From assembly GCF_905220415.1 (NCBI RefSeq), contig NC_059537.1, positions 6,331,622-6,395,621 of the forward strand: 64,000 bases of DNA. The letters are read 5' to 3'. Positions 1-15,000 of the stretch are shown here, piece after piece. The position numbers and the translations under genes were made by a program. The stretch's first letter is position 1. Every line of letters begins with the position of its first letter. Under the pieces are notes generated by a model. The model did not search any database. It saw only the letters and a list, made by a program, of their open reading frames with translations, and was not told the DNA's origin. The stretch is from Colias croceus. Lineage: Eukaryota > Arthropoda > Insecta > Lepidoptera > Pieridae.

Positions 1-98
1 CATTTTATGGGGGTTGCCCCTGAGCCGTTGGTAATATTTACGTAGATTATTATCATTAGTTTAAATATTTATTTATTATTATATTAAACATTTTATAG

Positions 99-3000
99 GA
101 TGGATATGGAATTAGATCTCATTGAAGAGAGCTATGCGACATTCAGCCATTTCAATATTGATATTCCAAAAGATGATATCGATATGGTATATGGATTGAG
201 ATATGCTTTCCAAAATATGTTACTAACTGTAAGTCCAAACATTCGTGCTTATTTGTGCTATGAGATAGTCATGAGCAACATTTTTCCTAATATTATATGA
301 GTAGTAGGGAACTAGACACAAAAGTTTTGTTTAGTTTAAAAGTTGATAATGTTACGTGAAATATCTTTACTAGAAATTCATAAACCGAAATCGATTCTTA
401 AACTACATATTTCACATATCTGTTACCTATTGCCTCTTCCCTCAGGCTATAAGAGCAAAATATAGTTAAAAATCAATCCAAAAAACCATAAATGATAATG
501 AATATAAAAATATTCCTATTTCCCAAGTCGCAACAAGTACAACAACGAATTGTGGATATGCAAGGACCACTACAGAAGGAGCTCACGGAAGGTGTAGCAA
601 CATTCAATTCTGATGTACTGAAATTTGATGCTGATTATGACGCTTTCGGACCAATGACTCCTGGTCTATCTGCTAAGGAAGCTAGTGACAGGTATATTAT
701 TTGTATGAACATAGGAACTGAGAATTGTATTGTTAAATAATACACCTTGATCACATGCAACAATCACGTTTCTAAATAAGTAAACTAACTAATTGAATTT
801 TATTTCATGAAGATATAGAAAGATCAAGCAAGCTAAGTAGACTTTAAATTGGACGTGATATAATATGAAATGGAATATAGAATACAAAATTTTGCTAAAA
901 GTCGTACTGCTAGTGACACAAACTATGAAGATGGTAATTTTAATTTTTAATTTTTCAGAGTAATTATGTTCCAATCGAGATTTGATGAACTCTGGAGACG
1001 ATTCGAAATGTATTCCAATGGTGAAAAATTATTTGGTATGGAAGTGAAGGATTATCCTATACTACACCAGAAGAAGAAGGAGTTCAATTTGTTGAGCAAA
1101 TTGTACGTTGTGCCATTATATTTTTCATTCCACCAATTTTTCTATAGAATTTCTATTTTGATGTATAATATATTGTATACCAGACTTTATTATTTATAAT
1201 ATTTACATCAATTTAATTATAATGTTTATTTCGTAAATAGGTATAGTTTATACCTTGCGGTTATGAACTCCATCGATGGATATTTCGAAACACCATGGGT
1301 AGAAATTGATATTGAACAAATTGTTTCCCAATTGGCTGACTTCGATCTAAGGTAATTATCGAACAATTATATTATTTTAGTAGTTGATCTTAGATTTTAG
1401 TATAAAAATGGTATATTTCATACATAGGTGTCGCAAACTACCGAGAGGCATGAAAGATTGGCCAGCTTTTATAGAACTGAAGAACAAAATCGACGACTTC
1501 AATCAAACGTGTCCTTTGTTGGAGCTTATGGCTGATAAATCTATGAAAGATCGACATTGGAGACGATTGGAGATATTGATGAGTTAGTATAAGAAGACAT
1601 AATTATTTCCTTAGAGACAATGGAAAATTAAAATTGATTTTATTTAATTACCTTACTTTAAACTGTATTTTACTTGATATGTTTTTTGTAGACTGTGTGT
1701 TGGATGTGGAGTCAGAAACGTTCACTTTAGCCAATGTTATGGAAGCTCCTTTGTTACAAAACAAGGAGGACGTAGAGGCAAGTTATTATAATTCATTTAC
1801 GTATTTTAGATGAAAGTATATCTAAATTTAATCTGGATTTTAATTCTCTAGGATATTTGTATCAGTGCAGTAAAAGAGAAAGACATAGAGGCAAAACTCA
1901 AGCAAATAATAGCTGATTGGGCCGTTGTTGATCTTACATTCGCACCATTTAAGAATAGAGGAGAGTTACTGATCAAAGCCCAGGATACTCTTGATATTAT
2001 AACGATGCTTGAAGATTCTTTGATGGTTTTGAATTCTTTGGCGTCTAATAGGTAAATTTTGACTGCACATAATATTGTAGTTCCATCAGGCGAATATATT
2101 TCTAAAAGTATGCTCAAATATCAATCTTAAACCTAAAATATGTTCTAGATACAATGCTCCCTTCAAAAAAGATATATTACTCTGGATAAATAAATTGGTT
2201 GGTACCACGGAGATATTGGAAAAGTGGTTGCAAGTACAAAACTTGTGGATGTATCTAGAAGCCGTCTTCGTTGGTGGTGATATTGCTAAACAGTTGCCTG
2301 CTGAAGCTAAGAGATTTGCGGTTATTTGATTTTCACTAATAATAAGACAAAATCTAACTATTAAGGCTGGTTGCAGAGCTTGACCGACCGTCAGTGCGTA
2401 CCGTCGGTCCTGACGATACGCATCAACAATTGTATGACTATGACACTAATGCGCATGACAATACGCGTGCTTATGGTCGGTCTAGCTATGAACGGTTTTA
2501 TGAATTTCCATACATATGACAACCGCGACTGACGTACGCACTGATGGTCGGTCAAGCTCTGCAACCAGCCTAAGTCATAGTAAATAGGTCAAAGGAGAAA
2601 ATGACTTATCGTCTTAAAAAAAATCCATGTAAAGATGCAGGAAATATCTCCATAGTTTCCTCATTCCAGTACTTAACAAATAATATCATGTTTTAAATAC
2701 TTTGCAGACAATTGATAAAACGTACGTTAAAATAATGTATCGAGCCCGTGACGTAGTGAACTGTGTAGAGACATGCGTGTCTGATGATACGCTTAAGCAA
2801 CTATTGCCACATTTGTATGAACAATTGGAGGCTTGTCAGAAATCGCTGACTGGATACTTGGAAACTAAGCGGTTGATCTTCCCGCGATTCTTCTTTGTGT
2901 CTGATCCAGTACTATTGGAAATTCTTGGTCAGGCTTCCGATCCACATTCTATTCAGGTATTGTCAAATATGTTAGCTTTGTTCAAAGTTTTTTGCCACCC

Positions 3001-6000
3001 TTGGTTCTAGCTTGGTTCTTTGTTTTAATGTATAAAATTTAATTCATGTTATTGATATTAAATGGTCTTTCTTTGTCTTTACTGTTTTATGTTTTAGCCT
3101 CATCTACTAAGTATTTTCGATGCCATATACATGGTAGACTTCGACGATAAAGACAGAATTGTCGGTATGAACTCTGACAATGGTGAAACTATTCCATTGG
3201 ATCGCCCAGTCACGTGTATTGGAGGCGTCGAGGTATATTCTAATTTACAAAGAATTTATAAATATTTCAATAAAATATTATAATTATAATTGTGATAATA
3301 ATGTTTGATTTCCTTTAAGATATGGCTAAATACCCTACTTGATACAATGAAGGATACTGTAAGGAATTTCATTGCGAATATTGCACAAACTATGGCTGGA
3401 GATCCTGAGTTTGAATTCCTCTCTGGATTTTGGCACTTCCCTGGCCAGGTACAATCATCAATTTTGGCAAATACAGCATTATTTTTTCTTATTGTCTATA
3501 ATTACAAGTAAATTTTTTATAAGTTTTTGCCTTTACTTGTAATTTAATAAAACAAACTGAATAGAGAGAGATACTTTGTAGGCCGGTCTATTGGGCATGC
3601 AAATATTGTGGACAAGTGATGCTGAATACGCTCTTAAAAAGGCAAGAGTTGATCGTTTCATCATGAGATTAACTAACCAAAAGAATTTGGATTTGCTGAA
3701 CGGTTTGATTGACCAAACTGTAACAGACTTGGTGCCTTTAGATAGAACAAGAGTTGAAACTATGATCACTATTCATGTCCATCAAAGGTACTTATTTTTT
3801 TTTTAATTCAATTTTTTCCTTTATGTTATAAGTAACTTTTTTAAATTTATCCTATTTTGCAGAGATATCTTTGATGATTTAGTCAAAATGAGAATCAAGA
3901 GCCCTGTTGACTTTGAATGGCAGAAACAGGCCCGATTTTACTATTTCGATGAAAGCGATGATTGCATTGTTTCTATAACGGATGTTGACTTTTTGTATCA
4001 GGTAATATTTCGTATTCCAATTAAAACTGATAAAAAAGAAATTGGTTGTCTGTAAAGTCGGTTTACTGACGATAGTTGAACGTGACAACGATTGTGCTTC
4101 TTTGTCGCACGTTCCGCGCTCTCGCTTGCACTTCAAGCCTACATGGAACGCCTCAGAGCGAGGTAACGCCGCATGAGTCATGTTTTTTGCGTGCAGCCGG
4201 CTTTATCGAATTATAAGACGTTGTCACGTCAAAAAGATTTACAGTGAAATTTTAATAAAATTCAGCATTAGAGCTAGAGTTCTAGAGCTCTCTTATTATG
4301 ACCATATTGTGTTGCTAAGACAGATTAACTATTTTATTAATCCTCATGATTCCACTTAAGTCACTAAAATGCACCTGTAGAACGTAGTAGGTATTTATGA
4401 TTATAATTGGTTTGAAATTTACAAGAAACCTTCATAATAACTTTTAACAAATACTCTATTACGTATCTAAATCTTGACAAAAAATTTCAGAATGAATACC
4501 TCGGTATAACCGAGCGTCTAGTAATCACGCCCCTCACAGATCGTTGCTATATAACACTATCACAAGCGATCGGTATGAGCATGGGCGGTGCTCCCGCTGG
4601 GCCTGCGGGTACCGGCAAAACTGAGACCACTAAAGATATGGCCAGGACGTTGGGCAAACTGGTCATTGTGTTCAATTGTTCTGATCAGATGGACTTTAGA
4701 GGTGGGATAATTTGTAGACTTTAGGGAATGTAGGCGTAGCTTATGTTGTAGTAGAAAGATTTGTGTTATATCTGGTGGTGGTTTAATTATATTTTACCTA
4801 TTTATTGATTGCGAGATATCTTCAGTAAAAATTCATAGATAAAGACTTTAATAATATTCAACAATTTTGAAATTTCGTTATTATATATTTGGTAAATGGT
4901 ATTTAAATTAAGATAAAAATAATTTTCCAAAATTTCCGTAGGCTTGGGTCGTATTTACAAAGGCTTGGCTCAATCGGGCACGTGGGGATGTTTCGATGAG
5001 TTCAACAGAATTGAACTTCCCGTGTTGTCTGTAGCAGCTCAACAAATTTATATTTGTTTGACAGCTAGGAGGGAAAAGAAGGAATTCTTCATTTTCAGGT
5101 TCGTGTATTAAACAATGAAATAAATTTTTATTTCATTCTATTTATTTGGAATATTCCATAACTTTTCAATCCTTTCAAAGTAATGTTTTACATTAATTAA
5201 TTTAAAATTATTAGCGATGGCGATGTTGTCAGTTTAAATCCAGAATTCGCATTTATCATTACTATGAACCCTGGTTATGCTGGAAGACAAGAATTACCAG
5301 AGAATCTTAAAATTCAATTTAGATCAGTTGCCATGATGGTACCTGATAGACAGATCATTATCAGAGTAAAATTGGCCAGTTGTGGTTTCAAAGAAAACAT
5401 TTTACTGGGTAAGGATAAAATAAATGAACCTAATAAAATACATTTTTGAATCATGATGTTACAAACATGTTTTCATTGTTTCCAGCACGTAAATTCTTCA
5501 CTCTGTACAAACTTTGCGAAGAACAATTGTCAAAACAAGTGCATTACGATTTTGGTCTTCGTAATATCTTGTCTGTGCTAAGAACTATGGGTTCTCAAAA
5601 ACGTGCGAATCCTGAGAGCACGGAAGAAAACATCATGATGAGAGTATTAAAGTAATTATGTGTTCTATATCTACAGAATTTACTTCTGGGGCCTTAGACA
5701 AAGTAACAATTACAAAACGATAACGAAGTTAGAAATCACAAAAATGTATGGGATTGACATTAGATAGACCACGTGATCTAACGCGGCGTATGTCAATCCC
5801 ATACATTTTTGCCTTTTCTAACTTCGTTATCGTTTTTGAATTGTTACTTTGTCTACGGCCCCTGCATGTTCTTAAAAAAACAAATATCTACGAAATGTTT
5901 ATTAAGTTCACTAATGATATTTTTTTCGTGTAACTATTTTAGGGAAATGAATGTCTCCAAATTGGTCGATGAAGATGAACCATTATTCGTGTCCCTAATT

Positions 6001-9000
6001 GAAGATCTGTTCCCTGGAATTAAGTTGAGTCAGACGGTGCATAAGTAAGTAAATTTTATTTTATCTTTTAAGTATATTTTGTCACGTAATGTTTCCGTCT
6101 GTATGAATAGTTACATTTCTGATTTACTAAGGTAGAATTTATAAAATTCGTGGAAAAGAAATAACGATGCAGAGTGGTTTGACACAAACGTATAATCTTT
6201 GATGGGATAATACTTGTTTTATTTTAATCATCAGAGAAATGCAACGTGCCATAGCATTAGTGACAGAGCGAACTGGCCTGGTAAATCATCCCGATTGGAA
6301 CTTGAAGATCATTCAACTGTACGAGACGTCGCTAGTACGTCACGGTTTGATGACTATGGGCCCGACTGGTTCGGGTAAAACGACGTGCATACATACACTG
6401 ATGGCCTCGCTCACTGAAGTCGGTAAACCGCACAAGGAAATGAGGATGAATCCGAAGGTACGTGGTTTAATGAAAATGAAGTGATAACTGTAAAGGTAAA
6501 CGTACTTAAAATTTACGTTACTTTATTTGAATCTGCGTTAGTGATGACTATTATGAAATTACTTCAAATTTTACTCATACTAATGAATCGTATTTAAAAG
6601 TAATTTGCTTTTACTATAGGCTATCACTGCACCTCAAATGTTTGGTCGGTTAGATGTAGCGACTAATGACTGGACTGATGGAATATTTTCCACTCTGTGG
6701 CGACGTGCTTTGAAAGTTAAGAAGTCGGATACCACCTGGATTGTATTAGGTTAGCAAATAACTACACTATTGTCGAATAAATAATAAAACATATGTCGGT
6801 GGAATATACTAAAATTAAAATACGGTTATAGACATTGAGATCGAGTTAAGTATAGTGATGTGTGGCAAAATAAAAATACGTTGGTTTATTACATTTCCGG
6901 TGTCATTAATTTTGTAGTGCTGTTTGTAGCCATGTTAGCAACAATGATAATATACTTGTGTGGATTTTCTTTGAACAGATGGTCCAGTAGATGCCGTATG
7001 GATCGAAAATCTAAACTCTGTGCTCGATGACAATAAAACATTAACATTGGCTAATGGAGATCGTATTACAATGGCTCAGAACAGTAAACTGGTGTTTGAA
7101 CCAGATAATGTGGATAACGCTTCTCCGGCTACCGTCAGTCGTATGGGGATGGTGTTTTTGTCATCTTCTGTACTTAAATGGCAACCTATACTTGAGGTAG
7201 AGAAAGAAATTAACATATTTTCAATGAGCAAAAATTGATATTCCTAGTTGCATAATTATAAAAAATATATTAAATAGGTTACTAGCATCGTAATTTGTTA
7301 TTTTTTAAAGGGTTGGCTGAAGAAGCGATCACCAAAAGAAAGTGATTGTTTCCGTACAGCCTTTAATAAAGTATATGATGAGGTACATCTCTATGTTCAA
7401 CAAAAGCTGCCTGCTAAGATGAAATTACTTGAAGCTATTTATATCAGGTATATCACGATTGAAATATGGGTATATTATGAAACAATATTTTGTTAACAAG
7501 ATAATGAATATCATCATATTATTTCAGACAATGCATCGATGTTTTAATTGGTCTCTTACAAATTGAAATTCCTGGTGGAAGTAAGTTCGTGTTTGTTCAT
7601 TTCTGTAATATCTATACTTAGTTAATTCTACGTGAGCATATTATTTCTGTAACATTGACTTCTGTATTTTGATAAAAATCTTTTTAGAGTTACACACTGA
7701 CCGACATCTTGAGCGTCTCTTTATCTTTGCCATGATGTGGTCTTTGGGTGCGGTTCTTGAGTTAGATGCCCGCACTCGAATGGCTGAATTTATGACGAAA
7801 TTGCCCGGAAGAATGGACTGGCCTGGCGCTAAATCTAAAGAATGGGTTATGCCTTTCGAATATATGGTCAATGAAGTTGGTGTATGGCAACATTGGTTAG
7901 TTTAGTTTTTACTTGGGCTATAGAAAAATGATAATTACTTATTAGTTTTTCTGATTCTTACGGATTTATTGCTCTATCTTTCCAAATTCTGCAGAATAAT
8001 GATTATAATGAAAATATTTATTTTATTTTCTTTTTTAGGGCTGAAAGTGTCGAGGATTACATTTATCCGTCAGACAGTGTACCAGAATATGCATCTATCT
8101 TAGTACCTAATGTTGATAATGTCTGTATCTCGTTCTTGATCGAAACAATAGCGAAACAGAATAAGGCAGTGTTACTGATAGGGGAACAGGGTACTGCTAA
8201 AACGGTTATGCTTAAAAGTTATATGGCAAAATACGATAATGAAGTCAAACTGTTCAAGATGATCAACTTTTCTTCTGCTACGACACCGAATATGTTCCAG
8301 GTAAATAAAATTATTTTATACGTTATTTTATATTATTTTATATATTTTTCTTATATCACCCTTCAGATCTTTGCGTCCTTTTTATAGATTTAATTTGAAT
8401 TCTTTTGCAAAATTTAATAATTTTATGATACAAATGAAAATATTTATAAACCAAACTATTTGTTATAGCGAATCATTGAATCCTACGTAGAGAAGAGAGT
8501 CGGTATGACGTATGGCCCTCCCGGTGGTCGAGCTATGACTGTATTTGTTGACGACATCAACATGCCCGTAGTTAATGAATGGGGTGATCAGGTAGGAAAT
8601 AACTATAGAAAATTATTGTTTTGTTTATTAATACACAATTTCACATTTATGAATACCCCCATAATGTATTTCTTAGTAAAGTTTTCATTGTTGATTAGGT
8701 TACCAATGAAATAGTGAGACAGATGATGGAATGTGGAGGTTTTTACTCCCTCGATAAACCTGGTGACTTCTTTATCATAGCGGACATACAAATGTTTGGC
8801 GCTATGATTCATCCTGGTATGATACAAAATTAAAAAATAAGTTATTTTTATAATTATTCCGAGTGCCTAACACATACTTAATTCAATATAATAGGTGGCG
8901 GTCGTAATGATATTCCACCCCGATTGAAGAGGCAATTTAATATTTTTAATTGCACTCTGCCTAGCGACGTCTCGATGGATAAAATCTTTGGTAATTATTC

Positions 9001-12000
9001 TCTTTTGTGAGTTGCCTAGTTTATGGAAATAGTTAATAAGATATAATTTATAATATTTCCGCCATGTCTGCCTGTTTTTTTGCTTTCACGCATTCTTAGC
9101 ATCTAAATCTAAATATTGAATATTAAAATTATTATTAGCGCCAATGTCGTCTTAGATGATGTTGTTCTTACTTTAGTAGGAACTCTTAATTTAGTAGGAG
9201 ATTTGATTTCATAATGCCCTGTTTACACGTGTTTAATACTTAAGTGCTTAGTGCAAACATATTTAGTAAATAGCACAACTAATTAATAATATGTAGTAAT
9301 TAATGATATCAATTTATTTTTTATTTTTTACTTTTCCGTTTTTGAAGTTCGATTTTTTAACGTAGTTATTTTTATTCTTTATTATTTCAGAAACAATAAG
9401 CGCAGGGTATTTTTGTAAAACTAGATTCGATAAGAAAATTGTCGACTTCATGCCCAGACTTGTGCGGGTTACGCGTATTATATGGCAACAGACAAAGGTA
9501 ATGTGAATGCTTTTACTTCATTAAAACAAAGGGCATAAGAGTATGTGAAGTTTAAATGAATGTTCAGTAACTTTTACATTACAAAATGAACATTTTATTG
9601 CACGCCTCATAAGCGAAGCGTTGAGGTGGGTACTACTGTCACTTCGCGCAAAACATCTGATTTTTCAAACTTAAAATGTCTTCATGTATCATACATTGCA
9701 CTTGTAAGATAATACATACACACACATATTATTAAAAAACACTATTTTTAACATTCGTGATATTTTTGATGTTATTTTTGTTATTTAAACTAGTTAAAAA
9801 ACAGTTTAAAAAAGTTCTGTCTTGGACGTCCGTGTGTCTGTATGTGCGGAGGATTTTCTTGTTAACACGATAGCGACCGAAATACTTTACTAATCGAGTC
9901 TTTTTTTTTCTCTTACGCTTGAGTATGCTCAGGAATAGAACCCTTTCATTTTTCAGGGTCTGATTCGATGTGGTTTAATTGTTATTAAATAAACAAAAAA
10001 AAAAAATATCAACTGTTCTCCATAATTTTAGTATATCTATATATATCTTTATCTTACATTCTTTATTTTACTTTATTTTTGTTATATTTATAGTGTACTC
10101 AAAATTCACCATTATAAACTCGATTCTTTATACTATGAGCCAAGGTTTAAAAAAATAAGTTGGTAGTCAGTCCCTTAGGTACCCCTGCGCAGTTTCACAT
10201 CTAGGTGGGGCCACAAGAAAAATAGCTCAATTATTACGGTACCGCTTTCTTTACTTTTCCAACTGTTTTATTTTATTTCTTTTTTATATTTATAGTGTAC
10301 TCTTTATAAATAATCAATTTTATTGTTAAGGATGAGATTATGAGGCGTGCACTTTTGGATTTTCCAAACTATTGTTTAAATCAAGGCTTTTAAAGCTCTT
10401 TCATTTCATATATTTCAAAACAGAAATAATTATATAGCACTATTTTATGTACTTACTTATTGTATTACAGATAAAAATGTTGCCTACACCAGCCAAGTTC
10501 CATTATGTTTTCAATCTCCGAGATTTGTCTCGTATTTGGGAAGGCATTCTCTTCATAAAGAGAGAAGAACTGCCGTCTATAAAGACAGCTTTGAAGTTGT
10601 GGTTCCATGAATGCTTGCGAGTTATTTCAGATAGGTACATTTACATGAACTTAAGGTTTTAATTAGATATGACATTTTATTAATTGATCTCAAAATAGAC
10701 GATAAAAAACAATTGAATGATATTATTATACAGATATCATAAAAATTATGTGTAACAAAGAGAAAGTTGAAACTACGCAACAAATAGATAATATCTTGGT
10801 CCCTCTAGGTTCACAACATTCGACGATAAGGATTGGTTTGTAGCAACGTTTTGGAAGATTGCAGGCCAGGAATTGGCCGATGTAGTCAATGAATTCCCAG
10901 AGGGAGAGACGTTCTTTGTTAATTTCCTCCGAGAACCAGTTGACCCTACTGGAGATGAAGAAGAGGACTTTAGTACTGAAGCGCCTAAAATATATGAAGA
11001 ACTTCCATCGTTAGTCCAAATGATATGAAATAAATATTTTACGGAAAGACAAACAAAAAAAGCTGTTTATAAATAAAAAACCAAATGATAATTTTGCAAT
11101 TATTTCAGATGGGAATTCGTGTTGTTTAAATTAGGGCAATTCCAAGAGCAATTTAATGATCAAATCCGTGGTGCTCATCTGGATTTGGTATTTTTCCATG
11201 ACGCTATGGTGCATTTGTTTATTATTTCTAGGATTATTAATACTCCTAGGTAATTATTATTTTGTTCATTATCATTTTTAGTATATTCTGAAATAACGGA
11301 ACTTTTAAATTTGGTCTTTGCGGCATCTATCATGACAAATGATCAATCTTAGCAGTGGTGATGTCCAAGGAAGTTCTTCCAGCCTACAATGTTTTAATAA
11401 AAAAATCTTTCAAATTAAATTTGTTTAAGAAATATGAACAAAACAATCATCGCAATATTTTTTTACAGAGGTAATGCTTTGCTCGTCGGTGTGGGTGGAT
11501 CTGGTAAACAAAGTTTAACTAAATTGGCTTCTTACATAGCAAACTTTTCCTTTTATCAAATTACTTTGACTAGGTTGGTTTCATTTCATTTCGAGTTCTT
11601 AAATAATACTTTTTTAATCATTCCTCATGTTAAAATTAATTAACTTTTCAGATCCTACAATGTAAATAATTTCATGGAGGATATTAAAATACTATACCGT
11701 ATAGCTGGCTTACAGGGTCATGGAATAACATTTATTTTTACGGACAATGATATAAAAGATGAACAATTTTTAGAGTTTCTTAATAATATTTTGAGTTCAG
11801 GAGAAATTGCTAACCTGTTTGCTAAAGATGAAATGGGTAAGAAATAAAAATTTACTTAAAATACATTTTCATAAAAATATAGTAAAAATTGTATGACAAT
11901 ATTTTTCCTTAAAATCCAATTTATAGTATTATTAATATGGTAATGTGTTACATAGATGAAATATTAAACGAGTTAACTCCCATAATGAAGAAAGTTGCAC

Positions 12001-15000
12001 CAAAACGAATTCCAGTACCAGATGTGCTCTATGAATTCTTTATAATGCGTTCACGATCAAATTTGCATGTTGTGTTATGCTTTTCACCGGTAAGATTAAC
12101 AAAATATCAATATATCGTTTGCGTTTATATTTAAAAAAAGGTGGTATAATAAATATTTATTGAAAGGTCGGTGAGAAATTCCGAAGCAGAGCACTCAAAT
12201 TTCCCGGTCTCATATCTGGATCGACAATGGATTGGTTCCAAAAGTGGCCGAGAAGCGCTCTGATTGAAGTCGCACATCATTTCTTGTCTGAATTTCCAGT
12301 ATGTACACAGTTATTTCAAGTAGATTTCATCACGTTTTTTAAAATTAAGTAATACATATTATTATAGTCGAGCCAATTTAATAGGCAACATTTGACGTCT
12401 ATCAATTTTATCTTCGAAGAGAGGTAACCTGCTTAATAACATCGATTAAAGTGTATTAATCGATACGGATTTGAAACATTTGTCAATCGAATTTATTAAT
12501 TTATGATGATTTTTATTCACAAGTCACAATGCATTCGATTCAAGATGTCAGATTTCGATTTTTAGAGTAACGTCTCTAGTATTTAAAAAGAAAAAAGGTT
12601 TATTGACACAAAATTGTAGCGACGTCAGTTCTTCAATTCAGAAATTGTTTATTATGTTTAGGATGGTTTATCAGTAAAATGAAATCTTAAAATAACTTGT
12701 ATCGGTCATTATTATTATAAATATGTAATCGTAATTGAAAAAAGTTAAGCAAATGTGCAGTTCTAACAAAACGAAATATCATGTTATTCTATGTCGTCGT
12801 TACTAGGTTACGTTGTTGAATTTTGTTGAACTGTCAAATGTTGCCATTAAAATGGCTCTACTATAGCTTTGTTTTTGTTCATATTAAGGCCTAGGACGTA
12901 AAAAAACATTTTAGGACGTAAGTATGCATAAGTTGCGAGCTGATATTATAACATTTGCATTTCATTAAATTTTCTTCTTAGATTGTCTGCTCTCCAGAAA
13001 CGAAGCAACAGCTTATAGAAATAATGGGAATGGTACAAGATGACGTAGCTGATACTTGCAGCATGTATTATGATAGATTTAGACGGCAGACGCATGTTAC
13101 ACCTAAATCATACTTATCGTTCTTAGAAGGATACAAAGTGCTTTATAAAGAAAAACATGTTAACATTGCTGAAATGGCTAGACGGTTTGTAATAAAATCC
13201 ATTAAATTTGTTGAAATACAAATTAGCTGAACATTTAAGCGTTAATTTTTGCTTTTTTATCATTGTAGTATGACGACTGGTTTAGACAAATTAGTTGAAG
13301 CTGCAGCTAGTGTTGATGAACTTAAGAAAGAACTGGAAATCAAAGACCAAGAAATTAAAGAAGCGACTGCTGCGGCTGAAGAGGTAATGAGGCACCCATG
13401 TTATTAAAATGCACGGTTTACTAAAATAAGAATTATAACAAATATCGTAATTCGAAGTGTATTCAGTATTTGATGGTTATTCCATGTTAAAGTAATTAGT
13501 CCTCTTTTTGTATCGATTGGTTTACAGTTTCTTTTAGGACAGCCACTTTATGAATTATTGATAAAGATACAAACCCTGGAAAATAAATTTACTTTCTACA
13601 CATATTACAAAATTAGCCTAATAAAACTGTTTTTAGGTATTAGCAGCAGTCGCAGAATCTCAAGCGGCAGCAGAAGTGGTGAAAGCAGAAGTTTTAGCTG
13701 TAAAAGATCGAGCTGTAAAACTTGTAAGCGTTATCGCAGCTGAGACTGCGGTGGCTGAAGAGAAGTTAGCGGCTGCTAAACCAGCGCTTGATGCTGCGGA
13801 GGCTGCTTTGTTGGTAAGTTCCGATGATGCAATGATTAGAAAAAAAGAGATAACATAATTATTTTAGATGTGTTTTGCTTATCTTATCCGTTAGTTATGC
13901 AAACGTTACTTAACAAATAATTTACGAAAATTTACGCCAAAAAGTGTGAAATAGACTGTCAGGATATTGTCAGCAAGCAGTGAAAAGCTTTTTACGTAGC
14001 ATTAAAAGTTGTTTAGTTTTATTTTTTAAATTATTTACAATAAATAATGTAACGAAGAATCCAACGTCGTTACGGAATGTGTCCTTACTTGTGAATAGAA
14101 AAATTTTAATTATTCAAATATTTTTTATCCTGTAATCATTTAATTTTTTCATCCAAATTATAGACCATTAACGCCGCTGATATAGCGACGGTGAGAAAGT
14201 TGGGAAAACCGCCTTATCTAATTACACTCATTATGGACGCTGTAATTATTTTGTTCAGAAAAAGAATTGATCCTATAAAACCTGATCCGGAAAAAGAATT
14301 TTTAATGGCCTCTTGGGCAGAATCTTTGAAGGTAAACTTATAAAAATATAAAACTTTTTTATCATAGTAGACTTTAGATCATAAACTAAAAAAGTTAATT
14401 TTAGGTTATGGCGGATTCGAGGTTTTTAAATAACTTAAAGTTTTACCCGAAAGATGAAATTAATGCTGAAATGGTTGATTTGCTGCAGCCATATTTTAAC
14501 TTCAGGTAAGAAAATGATAAAATCTCAGTCTAAACCAAAATATCGACTGCTTGTATGAAGTCTCAAACATTTTGAAAAACAAATATTTAATTTAATATAA
14601 ATTTATTTATAAATTTCTTAATGATTTCTTTAGCCAGTACACATTTGAAGCGGCCAAAATAGCTTGCGGCAATGTTGCCGGTCTGATTTCATGGACCATT
14701 GCGATGGCTCAATTTTATGCAGTGAATAAAGATGTTTTACCCTTGAAGGCAAATTTAGCCATTATGCAGGGGAAATATCAAGCTGCGAAAAAGGAGCTAG
14801 AGGCTGCTGAAGCGCAATTAGAAGCAAAAGAGGTTTGTAATTATGCTATTAAAGTACAACTGATTTAAGTCAGTAATATTACTACTCCTATGGGTACTTT
14901 CAATGGATTTCATATTGTTTATAAATTAAGAGCGTTAAGTTAGGTATGAACGGTACCTAAAATTGTGCTAAAATATACATTACCAGCTGTGCCCCGCAGT

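Larger units (their letters stand above)
99..4001 (+). other. Dynein exons 1-13: end of tail and linker (DHC_N2)
   Basis: Exons: 99-228, 528-691, 959-1102, 1241-1351, 1428-1582, 1692-1777, 1852-2051, 2149-2320, 2708-2956, 3098-3232, 3320-3448, 3582-3787, 3863-4001. They encode the last tail helices and the linker, the lever that swings across the AAA ring. Recognisable stretches are ELDLIEESYATF, KKKIDDFN-like and CPLLELM motifs, NLWMYLEAVFVGGDIAKQLP, and KSLTGYLETKR followed by FPRFFFVSDPVLLEILGQ. The donor of exon 3 is placed at 1103 (GTACGT) rather than 1107, because only that keeps the frame and restores the family reading KLYSLYLAVMN. The donor after exon 6 is GC rather than GT. An exon ending near base 30 is possible but unproven. 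Confidence 0.9.

Noticed and set aside
1..30. A possible upstream dynein exon ending at base 30 before GTAATA
   Set aside because: The phase would fit (reading ILWGLPLSR then Trp), but the stretch is cut by the window edge and I cannot match it to the family with confidence.
1103..1110. Dynein exon 3 donor at GTTGTG (1107)
   Set aside because: It breaks the frame with the next exon; the donor at 1103, GTACGT, keeps frame and restores a conserved segment.
3879..4181. Minus-strand 100-codon ORF
   Set aside because: It crosses a dynein exon and a GC-rich repeat; composition alone explains the lack of stops.
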